Below, one piece after another: positions 1-5,825 of a stretch of 11,576 nucleotides of DNA. The stretch is from positions 1-11,576 of the forward strand of contig JBFICP010000089.1 of the NCBI GenBank assembly GCA_041581935.1. The letters run 5' to 3'. Within the stretch, counting starts at the first letter, position 1. Each line of letters opens with the position of its first letter. Under the pieces are notes generated by a model. It was not told the DNA's origin, ran no database searches, and saw only the letters and a list, made by a program, of their open reading frames with translations. The stretch is from JAABYT01 sp041581935 (GTDB lineage: Bacteria > Pseudomonadota > Gammaproteobacteria > HK1). The translations under genes were made by a program, and so were the position numbers.

Positions 1-248
1 ACGAGCGAGCCCGTCGACAGGGATGCATCCTCGTGGGTGCAGGTGTCGTCGGTGGCATAGAACACGCCGTCGACATTGGCGACGAGAATGCGCTGTCCGT
101 CCACCTCGACACAGGTCATCTTGCCGGGCGGAAGGTCGTCGGCTTTGATCGCGTCAACAAGCTCGCGGGCCATGGCGTCGATGATAGCCAAGATCGGGCC
201 GGCCACGCACGCCGCCGTCGACGTGATTTTCTTGTATTCTGCCGGCAT
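1..248 (-). CDS. Rieske-type [2Fe-2S] ferredoxin-like protein (partial, C-terminus outside window)
   Basis: Reading the reverse complement from an ATG at 248 gives 82 codons that stay open to the window edge. Residues about 27-82 look like the start of a small Rieske ferredoxin domain: an LPPGKM segment, then VDGQRILVANVDGVFYA, then C70-T-H72 followed by EDASLSTGSL. C-x-H is the first half of the Rieske cluster-binding pair; the second C-x2-H pair would lie beyond base 1. Such proteins are small soluble electron carriers, stand-alone or serving oxygenases. The first 25 residues (MPAEYKKITSTAAC and onward) precede the usual domain start. An in-frame ATG at 173 would give a more typical length but has no visible ribosome site; the ATG at 248 has only a weak GCGGGA upstream. 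The gene is divergent from the LON-domain gene, with 24 bases between the two proposed start codons. The family assignment is firm; the start is not. Confidence 0.85.
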   Translation of the reverse strand, partial: MPAEYKKITSTAACVAGPILAIIDAMARELVDAIKADDLPPGKMTCVEVDGQRILVANVDGVFYATDDTCTHEDASLSTGSL

Positions 249-272
249 GATGAATCCCGCGGACCGGTCCCG

Positions 273-947
273 ATGAATCGTCGACGCCTGGTTGCAGGGT
301 GCGCGGCGACGGCCGGCTGCACGTGGATTGGCCTCGGCGTCCGGGCGGCTCGCGCGGCAACGCCCCCCGAGTCATCGGTCGATGATGAACCGGCGACGCA
401 GTTTCTGCCACTGTTTCCGCTCGGTGTGGTGGCGTTCCCCGGTGAGCTCGTGCTGCTACACATCTTCGAGCCCCGCTACAAGCAGCTGATCAGTGAAAGC
501 GCCGAGCAGGGGAGGAGTTTCGGTATCGTGACCATCGTTTCCGGGGGTGCATCGAGTGTCGGCACGGAGATGAAGCTCGATCGAATTCTGGGTACCGACG
601 GCTCCGGGAACGTCGATGTCGCAACGCGTGGACTCAGAGTTTTCCGGCTGCGAAGTTTTCAACGAGAAGTCGAAGGCAAGCTGTATTCCGCAGGACGGGT
701 GACATTTCAAAAGAACGACCCGACGGTCGACCCGGAAATTCAAGCTGCGCTGATTCAGTTGTACAATCGAATGCTCTATCGCGCAGGAGCTCGCAAGGCA
801 ATGGCAGCGCCTTTTCCGGAGAATTTGTCTTTTGTCATCGGCCACGATGTCGGGTTGTCGAGAACACAGGAGTTGCGCTTGCTCGCTATGCCGGACGAGC
901 GCGACCGGCAGACGTATCTTTTTCAGCACCTGCTGCGAACACAATAA
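273..947 (+). CDS. LON substrate-binding-domain protein with export-like N-terminus
   Basis: The product is 224 residues. Residues about 44-70 carry the signature of the LON N-terminal (substrate-binding) domain: FLPLFPLGVVAFPGE followed by LHIFEPRYKQL. The rest fits a single LON domain: a GIV strand, a polar-to-V-x-T-x-G-L-R segment at 113-122, and a helical C-terminus. There is no AAA+ ATPase or Ser-Lys protease domain, so this is a stand-alone LON-domain protein of unknown substrate, not Lon itself. The N-terminus is odd: MNRRRLVAG, a short apolar stretch, then ARAA near residue 29, which resembles a twin-arginine signal peptide. Open frame continues upstream to base 33, but that stretch is antisense to the Rieske gene and is unlikely to be translated. 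The start at 273 lacks a clear ribosome site. It is probably the first gene of a unit with the Sel1 gene 11 bases downstream. Confidence 0.85.
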   Translation: MNRRRLVAGCAATAGCTWIGLGVRAARAATPPESSVDDEPATQFLPLFPLGVVAFPGELVLLHIFEPRYKQLISESAEQGRSFGIVTIVSGGASSVGTEMKLDRILGTDGSGNVDVATRGLRVFRLRSFQREVEGKLYSAGRVTFQKNDPTVDPEIQAALIQLYNRMLYRAGARKAMAAPFPENLSFVIGHDVGLSRTQELRLLAMPDERDRQTYLFQHLLRTQ

Positions 948-958
948 CGGAGACAGCC

Positions 959-1402
959 GTGGATAATGCCGATATGGTGCTCGCGAGCGGAATCGCCGCC
1001 TTCGAGGCCAAAGAGTTTCGGCGCGCTCTGCAGTTGCTCCAGCCTTTGGCCGAGAACGGCGAGCCGGAAGCACAATATCGATTGGCGGTCCAGTATCAGG
1101 CCGGCCTCGGTGTCGTGCACAATCCGCTTCAGGCATATCATTGGATGCGCGAGGCGGCCGAGCAGAATCATGGCCTCGCCCTGCACGGACTCGGGATCAT
1201 GTACCTCTACGGCGAGTGCGTGGACAAGGACGAACGTGAAGCGGCGGTATGGCTGCATCGTGCCGCCGACCAGGGCCTCGAAGGCTCCATGGCGGCGCTC
1301 GCCGGCATGTACGAGCAGGGCCTCGGTGTGGAAAAGAACCCTGAAAAAGCACGAGCGCTCTTCGCAGCCGCCGGCTTTACCGATGAATCCACGCCCGACT
1401 GA
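959..1402 (+). CDS. Sel1-like repeat (tetratricopeptide-type) protein
   Basis: A 147-residue protein with a GTG start, preceded at 948-953 by CGGAGA at a suitable distance. It consists of about three Sel1-like repeats: NGEPEAQYRLAVQYQAGLGV, then NHGLALHGLGIMYLYGE, then GLEGSMAALAGMYEQGLGV. Each ends with the K/D-N-x-x-x-A-x-x-W/L-x-x-x-A-A pattern (for example NPLQAYHWMREAA and NPEKARALFAAAG). Sel1 repeats form alpha-helical solenoids used as protein-interaction scaffolds. No signal peptide or membrane segment is visible, so a cytoplasmic adaptor is likely; the partner is unknown. It lies 11 bases after the LON-domain gene and probably overlaps the next gene by 20 bases, which implies cotranscription. 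Repeat identity is secure; biological role is not. Confidence 0.88.
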   Translation: MDNADMVLASGIAAFEAKEFRRALQLLQPLAENGEPEAQYRLAVQYQAGLGVVHNPLQAYHWMREAAEQNHGLALHGLGIMYLYGECVDKDEREAAVWLHRAADQGLEGSMAALAGMYEQGLGVEKNPEKARALFAAAGFTDESTPD

Positions 1403-1862
1403 CGACTTCTCGAAGGTCAAATCGCACGTGAGCAGCCCGACGGGCGAGGCGCTCGAAATAGAGCCTCGGAGCGAATCGTCAATCAGCCTCGGGCGTGAAC
1501 GCTATGTCAGTCTCGCGACCTTTAAACGCAACGGCGTTGAAGTGCGCACGCCCGTCTGGGTCGCCGAGCTCGACGGACGTTACTATCTCTTCAGCGAAGG
1601 CAAAGCGGGCAAGGTCAAGCGCATTCGCAACAATCCACGCGCACGTCTGGCCGCCTGCGACTTCAGAGGCAGGGTACGCAGTGACTGGCTGGAGGCCAGG
1701 GCACGAATCGTGCCGGACGCCGAACTAATCGAGCGCGTCTATGCTTCGCTCAGAAACAAGTACGGACTACAGATGAAAATCGGCGATCTTTTCTCGAAGC
1801 TCAGTGGTCGTTACGAAAAACGGGTGATTATCGAGCTCCAGGTCGACCGCCCGCCTTCCTGA
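1383..1862 (+). CDS. PPOX-class (pyridoxamine-phosphate-oxidase-fold) F420/FMN-type protein
   Basis: From the ATG at 1383 the product is 159 residues. Residues 36-96 match the split-barrel PPOX family often annotated as F420-dependent: LGRERYVSLATFKRNG, then V-R-T-P-V-W-V, a D-G-R-Y-Y-L-F-S-E strand, GKAGKVKRIRNNPRARLAACD and a F-R-G-R turn. Members bind FMN or deazaflavin F420, or bind heme or biliverdin; the sequence alone does not say which cofactor is used here. The start is uncertain. The ATG at 1383 lies inside the end of the Sel1 gene and has no ribosome site. An in-frame GTG at 1428 avoids the overlap and has GAAGG about 11 bases upstream, and the domain itself starts only near residue 36. 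It is the last gene of the 273-1862 unit and converges on a minus-strand gene 58 bases away. I see no strong terminator between them. Confidence 0.82.
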   Translation: MNPRPTDDFSKVKSHVSSPTGEALEIEPRSESSISLGRERYVSLATFKRNGVEVRTPVWVAELDGRYYLFSEGKAGKVKRIRNNPRARLAACDFRGRVRSDWLEARARIVPDAELIERVYASLRNKYGLQMKIGDLFSKLSGRYEKRVIIELQVDRPPS

Positions 1863-1920
1863 TTTCAACCGCTTGCGCGTGCATGTTGCCGGCGCGAATC
1901 GATTGGGTGCGCACGGACCT

Positions 1921-2358
1921 CTATTCGGCGAGCCTCGAAAGCGCAGCTTGGATCATTTCCCTGCGTTCGCTCATGAGGCGAATGGCCTCCCTGGCCCGAT
2001 CGCCACCGCTCTCACCGGATTTGAGCTGCTCGTAGGCTTGCACGATGTCGAGCTCTTCACAGAGGCTCAAGCTGTCTTTGAAGCGAACACCGGTGAGCTC
2101 CGTGAGCGCAATGGCGGTCTGCTTGTTCTCCAGATACAGCGAGTGCAGTTTCCTTGCCGGTTCCGATCCAATCCACAGTACGGCGGTGAAGCGATCGCCG
2201 CTTTCCGGCGCGTTGACCAGAAATTCTTGCCAGATGGCAATGCCCCGATCCATCTGTTCGACCACTTGGGCTAAAAGCTTTGCACATCGAGCGCGGTCTT
2301 GGTTTTGCTCTGCGCCCCAGCTCTCAATGGTTTCAACGGCTCGATCGAGCAGGCTCAT
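1921..2358 (-). CDS. Uncharacterised helical protein, 145 residues
   Basis: I do not recognise this family. The protein starts MSLLDRAVETIESWG and is rich in Glu, Ala, Leu and Arg with few glycines or prolines, so a mostly alpha-helical soluble fold is expected. It has two cysteines (in ARCAKLL and SLSLCEEL), no paired metal-binding motif, no signal peptide and no membrane segment. It lies 15 bases after the 66-residue gene on the same strand, so the two are probably cotranscribed. Reality as a gene is supported by its packing with that gene, the sensible amino-acid composition and the lack of a convincing alternative on the plus strand. The overlapping plus-strand frames read as low-complexity shadows. 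Function cannot be inferred from the sequence. Confidence 0.65.
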   Translation of the reverse strand: MSLLDRAVETIESWGAEQNQDRARCAKLLAQVVEQMDRGIAIWQEFLVNAPESGDRFTAVLWIGSEPARKLHSLYLENKQTAIALTELTGVRFKDSLSLCEELDIVQAYEQLKSGESGGDRAREAIRLMSERREMIQAALSRLAE

Positions 2359-2373
2359 GAATCCCCGCCCGGC

Positions 2374-2574
2374 TCAGCCGGTAATCCAGCGCTCGTAGTT
2401 GGAGGTGTTCTGATTTTGGCCATCCTCGTAGCCCTTCTCATAAGCCTCCGTAACGCGCTGCTCTTCGCGCTTCGGATTTCCCATGAAGCCGCCGATCCAG
2501 CCCTGTACGTATTCCCTGTCTACATTTTTGTTCTCCATCTCGACGATGGTACGACGGTACAGCTGATGGTCCAC
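2374..2574 (-). CDS. Small uncharacterised protein, 66 residues
   Basis: The start is a GTG at 2574, preceded on its strand by GGGAGG about five bases away. This is one of the strongest ribosome sites in the window and decides the start over an in-frame ATG 12 codons later. The charged product contains EYVQGWIGGFMGNPKREEQR and then AYEKGYEDGQ. The A-Y-x-x-G-Y-x-x-G element recalls the R-A-x-x-x-G-Y-x-A-G element of ribosome modulation factor. The W-x-G-G aromatic element lies before it rather than after it as in that protein, so the resemblance may be chance. No signal peptide or membrane span is visible. It is first in a two-gene unit with the 145-residue gene and is divergent from the ferredoxin-reductase-like gene. 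Function unknown. Confidence 0.68.
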   Translation of the reverse strand: MDHQLYRRTIVEMENKNVDREYVQGWIGGFMGNPKREEQRVTEAYEKGYEDGQNQNTSNYERWITG

Positions 2575-2713
2575 GCCATCCTCCCAATGGATTATGGAGC
2601 TTTCGTGGTGATTGGGGCAGTCTAGAGCCGGCTAACCGCCGGAGACAATACTACCAAGAGGATATACGCGTGATCGCAAGGCCGGTGCCTGCGTGTCACC
2701 CGCGAAGAAAGAG

Positions 2714-3706
2714 ATGTCCGCCGTCGTGCGTATCGTTCCCAGTGGTCACACGTTTTCCGTGGAGTCCAATGAATCACTGCTCGAGGCGGCGCTGAGAAGC
2801 GGTCTCGCCCTGGAGTTCGGTTGCACCAACGGGAGCTGCGGCGAGTGCAGGGCGCGGGTCAAGAAAGGCAGTACCCGGCAATTCCGATTTCACGACTATG
2901 TCATCCGTGATGCGGAAAAGCGCGAAGGCACGGTGTTGCTGTGTTGCTGCACGGCCGATGACGATGTGACTATCGAGGCCGCGGAGGCGCGGGGACCCGC
3001 AGATATCCCGGTGCAAAGCGTAAGGGCGCGCCTGTACAAGCAGGATAGGGTCGCCGAGGGCACGACGGTGGTCCGGTTGCGCCTGATGCGCGGAAAGATG
3101 CTGCGTTTCCTCGCCGGTCAGCACGTCCGGTTGAAACTTGCCGGTCTGCCGGCGTGTGATATCTCTCTCGCGAGCTGTCCCTGTGACGGACTCAATCTGG
3201 AATTCCACTTCCGGTCGGGCGCCGGTGGCGAGCTGACGGCTCGCGCGCTGGCCGGATTTGCAAAATCCGACCGTTTCGAAATCGAAGGCCCGCGGGGGCG
3301 CTTCGTTCTCGACGAAACCTCCGCGCGGCCTCTTGTCTTCATCGCCTGCGACACGGCCATCGCGCCGGTAAAGAGCATTATCGAGCACGCCATGAATCTG
3401 GAGCTCCCTCAGCCGATTTATCTCCACTGGCATGCGATGAGCCCCTGCGGACACTATCTGCACAACTATTTCCGATCGCTCGCCGATGCCCTGGACGAGT
3501 TCACCTATGTCCCCGTCGAAGGCGACGTGCGCGCGGAGACACTGATGGAGTTACCCGCGCCCGAGGCAATCGACGTCTACCTCGCGGGGAGTGACGCGTT
3601 CGTTAACTCGGCCGGGGAGCTGTTGCTGGCGCGGGGATTACCGCAGGAGCGCCTGTTCATTGATGCGCTGAACCGGCGTCCTTCCGATCCACAGACAGGA
3701 GATTGA
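2714..3706 (+). CDS. Ferredoxin/FNR-type oxidoreductase-like fusion with atypical cofactor motifs
   Basis: A 330-residue protein from the ATG at 2714; a GTG at 2693 would add seven residues. Residues 1-92 form a plant-type [2Fe-2S] ferredoxin: GCTNGSCGEC gives C37-x4-C42-x2-C45, and LLCCC near 76-79 supplies the fourth ligand. Residues about 100-325 follow the ferredoxin-NADP reductase layout, as in phenol hydroxylase reductase or CDP-6-deoxy-glucoseen reductase, with F-x-A-G-Q-H near 132-137 and EGPRGRF near 191-197. Key motifs are off consensus. The flavin R-x-Y-S is C-D-I-S at 148-151, the nucleotide loop G-G-T-G-I-A-P is A-C-D-T-A-I-A-P near 211-218, and the C-terminal C-G-P is A-G-S near 291-293. 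The reductase half may therefore bind FAD or NAD(P)H poorly or differently. The last 50 bases overlap a convergent gene. Its partner is not evident. Confidence 0.83.
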   Translation: MSAVVRIVPSGHTFSVESNESLLEAALRSGLALEFGCTNGSCGECRARVKKGSTRQFRFHDYVIRDAEKREGTVLLCCCTADDDVTIEAAEARGPADIPVQSVRARLYKQDRVAEGTTVVRLRLMRGKMLRFLAGQHVRLKLAGLPACDISLASCPCDGLNLEFHFRSGAGGELTARALAGFAKSDRFEIEGPRGRFVLDETSARPLVFIACDTAIAPVKSIIEHAMNLELPQPIYLHWHAMSPCGHYLHNYFRSLADALDEFTYVPVEGDVRAETLMELPAPEAIDVYLAGSDAFVNSAGELLLARGLPQERLFIDALNRRPSDPQTGD

Positions 3707-4271
3707 ACACGCTGGCACCGATCTTTTCAGCGATTTCCGGGGCTTCCACCGCAACTACCTGGTCCAGCACCCAGCGGTTGGTTTGATCGTCTCCCAATAC
3801 ACCGAGCACCTTGGCTCCCAGGTAACGCAGGAAGTCAAACCCGGGTTCGCCGTTGGAGAATGTCAGTTTTGCGTAGTCATCGAGACGCTCGTTCAGTAAC
3901 GCGATAAAGGGATCACGATAGTTACGCGGACCGTCGAGCTCGCTCAGATTGTCCTGCATGTGATCGGCAAAGCGCTGCCCGAGCGCATTGATGAAAAGCG
4001 CACGATCATCGTCGCTGAGAAACTCGTAGGCAAGACGATCCGCCACTTGAATTTCGAACGCCACGAGCTCGCTGATAACGCCGACTCGCTCTATGTCCGA
4101 GTCAAAGCGAAAGCCTTCGCGATTGAGATTTTGTGCCTTGTCGAGCGCAATGCGCCATCCGATAAAGGCGAGGGCGCCGGCGCTGTCCTCCAGCGACTTC
4201 GGCGTCGGCCGATTTCGCTGGGAGCGATGCCATTTGTTTTTAATGCGGATAGCCACCGGTGTAAGTACCAT
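3657..4271 (-). CDS. Uncharacterised helical protein, 204 residues
   Basis: I do not recognise the family. The N-terminal 30 residues are basic and polar (KNKWHRSQRNRPTPK) and are followed by a well-behaved helical body rich in Asp, Leu, Ala and Arg. Landmarks are WRIALDKAQNLNREGFRF near 39-56, ELVAFEIQVADRLAYEFL near 68-85, FINALGQRFADHMQDNLSEL near 93-112 and FLRYLGAKVLGVLGDDQTN near 145-164. There is no signal peptide or obvious membrane span. The coding frame looks real because the composition is normal and the frame runs without stops for 204 codons, while the plus-strand frames beneath it are not protein-like. The ATG at 4271 has no ribosome site, but TATAAT lies just upstream on the minus strand. 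The stop codon sits 50 bases inside the 3' end of the ferredoxin-reductase-like gene. Function unknown. Confidence 0.72.
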   Translation of the reverse strand: MVLTPVAIRIKNKWHRSQRNRPTPKSLEDSAGALAFIGWRIALDKAQNLNREGFRFDSDIERVGVISELVAFEIQVADRLAYEFLSDDDRALFINALGQRFADHMQDNLSELDGPRNYRDPFIALLNERLDDYAKLTFSNGEPGFDFLRYLGAKVLGVLGDDQTNRWVLDQVVAVEAPEIAEKIGASVFNLLSVDRKDAGSAHQ

Positions 4272-4290
4272 GCGGTGCGATGACTATGTG

Positions 4291-4296
4291 ATTATA
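4291..4296 (-). promoter_or_regulatory. Possible -10 box (TATAAT) for the 3657-4271 gene
   Basis: The minus strand reads TATAAT, a perfect sigma-70-type -10 hexamer, about 20 bases upstream of the ATG at 4271. This would give a very short leader of about a dozen bases, which agrees with the absence of a ribosome site. No convincing -35 hexamer lies 16-18 bases upstream. Perfect hexamers also occur by chance, so confidence is modest. Confidence 0.3.
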
Positions 4297-4379
4297 ACCA
4301 ATGCCGACCCGAAGGCTGCAGGCGCGGGTTCGCTCACGAGTCCCCCATCGCCGATTCGCGAGCAACATCGCGCCGGCAG

Positions 4380-4982
4380 ATGCTGGGAAAGACACTGAAA
4401 GCACACATGCAATTGCGAGAAGTCAAGCCGCTCACGTTTATCTACGAGGTCGAGGGCGCGCTCGAAGAGAGTGTTTGCGGAGAAATGGTGCGGCGATTCG
4501 AAGCCGCCTCCGACGAGCACTACGAGGGACACGTGGGACAGACCACGAGCAGAGATCGGTCTGTCAAACGCTCAACCGATCTGGTCGTCAGCGGAAAAGA
4601 AAACTGGAAGGATATCGACACGCAGCTATTCCAGTCCCTCGCGCGGGCGATGCTGGCAATTGGGGAAAGACACCCGTTCTTCGGCGGGGCGTTCAAGGAT
4701 ATGGGCTACGGGATCCAGCGCACGCTCCCCGGTGAGTACTACCACTGGCATATCGACGGCGGGAGCCATTCCTTCAGCCACCGTCAGCTGGTGGCCATCT
4801 GGTACCTAAACGACGTGCAGGGACCGGGCGGTGAGACGGAGTTTCGCTACCAGGATGTCGTGATTGCCCCGCGTACCGGAAAGCTCATACTGTTTCCACC
4901 GTTCTGGACCCACGAGCACCGGGGTGTGACACTGAAAACCGGCGTCAAATACCTCGCCACGACGTGGATCGTGTTCGCCTGA
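4380..4982 (+). CDS. Prolyl-4-hydroxylase-like Fe(II)/2-oxoglutarate oxygenase
   Basis: A 200-residue protein with the double-stranded beta-helix motifs of the P4H-type 2-oxoglutarate oxygenases. PGEYYHWHIDGG contains the H124-x-D126 metal pair. H180 in FWTHEHRGV is the likely distal metal histidine, and K190 in TGVKYLATTW is the likely 2-oxoglutarate-binding lysine, ten residues on as is usual. The segments QLVAIWYLND and GGETEFRYQDVVIAPRTGKLILFPPFW are typical of this family. The catalytic set appears complete, so activity is expected, but the substrate (peptide prolyl, other side chain or small molecule) cannot be read from the sequence. No signal peptide: cytoplasmic. An in-frame ATG at 4407 is an alternative start, with a weak GAAAG upstream. 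The gene ends five bases from the end of the convergent Cas6-like gene. Confidence 0.9.
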   Translation: MLGKTLKAHMQLREVKPLTFIYEVEGALEESVCGEMVRRFEAASDEHYEGHVGQTTSRDRSVKRSTDLVVSGKENWKDIDTQLFQSLARAMLAIGERHPFFGGAFKDMGYGIQRTLPGEYYHWHIDGGSHSFSHRQLVAIWYLNDVQGPGGETEFRYQDVVIAPRTGKLILFPPFWTHEHRGVTLKTGVKYLATTWIVFA

Positions 4983-4987
4983 GGTCG

Positions 4988-5626
4988 CTATTCGATTCGC
5001 TTGTACGGGACAAACACTCCGCAGCCGAGCTTGCCGTCCGGACCGATGCCGTTGCGCAGCAGGCACATCGCGCCTCCCGGATCGAGGTTCGCCACCACCA
5101 GGCTACGGGTATGGAGCACCCGTTGCGGAGTATCGATCCGATGCGAGCGTCCGCAGATGAGTGTTGCACCCTCGACGCCGAGGGCGTGTAGATCCGCCAT
5201 GATGCGCGGCACCAACCGAGACTCGTCCTCGTCTATTTCGCATACCACATGGCGTGCGAGCAGCGTGGCCGCCGGCATCAGTGGCACCACCTTGCCCGTC
5301 CCGGGCGTGAGCGGATAGGTGTCTATGAACATCTTCCGGCCGGACAACGCGCGCGCCTCTGCAATCCGTCGCTCGGGAATACGCAAGGTGAGCTTGGTGC
5401 GTTGTGAAAGATGGAGCTCTTCGCCGGGTGCACCCTCCGGGCGTGTCCAGCCGCTGCCGGTGGCCGCCGTGTGCACCTGGTGCAGACGTGCAGCGGCCTC
5501 CTCGGCGAACCACGGCAACACCGCGGTGATGGCGGTGAACAGCGCGTACGCGTGATCGACCGGCAGGCGCCCACCGGGCAGGCGAAAGGCGAGGTCGACG
5601 ATCTCCTCGGTGGCGCCGTCAGCCAT
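4988..5626 (-). CDS. Cas6/Cmx6-like RAMP protein (putative RNA-binding protein or endoribonuclease), no CRISPR nearby
   Basis: A 212-residue protein resembling the Cas6 subfamily named Cmx6 (type I-MYXAN annotation). It begins IVDLAFRLPGGRLPVDHAYALF (residues 9-30), the typical first ferredoxin-like strand and helix with the L-P-x-D-H-x-x-x-L element. It has a middle LTLRIPERRI segment (79-88) and ends NGIGPDGKLGCGVFVPYK (192-209), the glycine-rich loop near the C-terminus characteristic of RAMP/Cas6 proteins. H25 is a candidate catalytic residue by position. Cas6 enzymes cut CRISPR precursor RNA, but I see no repeat array and no other cas gene in this window. Its ATG overlaps the end of the 68-residue gene by 8 bases, so it is probably translated by coupling. 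It may process or bind a non-CRISPR RNA; that is inference. Family confidence is good, function open. Confidence 0.75.
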   Translation of the reverse strand: MADGATEEIVDLAFRLPGGRLPVDHAYALFTAITAVLPWFAEEAAARLHQVHTAATGSGWTRPEGAPGEELHLSQRTKLTLRIPERRIAEARALSGRKMFIDTYPLTPGTGKVVPLMPAATLLARHVVCEIDEDESRLVPRIMADLHALGVEGATLICGRSHRIDTPQRVLHTRSLVVANLDPGGAMCLLRNGIGPDGKLGCGVFVPYKRIE

Positions 5627-5825
5627 CGGACTCGTCGCGGGCTACGCCGGTAAACGCGGCCTCCAGCACGTCTTCCCAGTTGTCGGGTGTGTCGGGGTAG
5701 GGTGGCTTGATGTCCATGCGCAGGAAGCGTTGGCTCGCCGCACGCTTGCGCACCGCGCTCACGAGCTCGGCAAAGCTTTCGATGTCGTGATTCTCGAGCA
5801 AAATCTCGCTGAGATGTTGCATCAT
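5619..5825 (-). CDS. Small uncharacterised protein, 68 residues, between a 2OG oxygenase and a Cas6-like gene
   Basis: The frame is longer, but the part upstream of 5825 is antisense-like and lies within the TauD-like gene in another frame. The credible start is the ATG at 5825, whose ATGA also forms the stop codon of the TauD-like gene. A second ATG follows directly at 5822. The product begins MMQHLSEILLENHDIESFAELVSA, followed by a basic patch RKRAASQRFLRMDIK, then a proline-rich PPYPDTPDNWEDVLEAAFTG segment and an acidic tail. No known domain, signal peptide or membrane span is recognised. Its 3' end overlaps the Cas6-like start by 8 bases. Overlaps at both ends argue strongly that it is translated and that the three products are made together. 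The basic patch could contact RNA, but that is only a guess. Confidence 0.7.
   Translation of the reverse strand: MMQHLSEILLENHDIESFAELVSAVRKRAASQRFLRMDIKPPYPDTPDNWEDVLEAAFTGVARDESDG

Noticed and set aside
33..272. Upstream extension of the LON-domain reading frame by 80 codons
   Set aside because: This stretch is antisense to the Rieske-type gene, whose cluster-binding C-T-H motif is clearly readable; the extension has no known domain.
456..1136. A 226-codon minus-strand open frame opposite the LON and Sel1 genes
   Set aside because: Both plus-strand genes have clear family signatures; the antisense product is rich in Arg, Cys and Pro with no recognisable domain.
966..1382. Extended N-terminus of the PPOX-type frame
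   Set aside because: This is the Sel1 gene read in another frame; it is Ser/Arg-rich and unlike any PPOX N-terminus.
1863..1920. Terminator between the convergent genes ending at 1862 and 1921
   Set aside because: The short GC-rich stretch has only imperfect pairing and no T-run on either strand.
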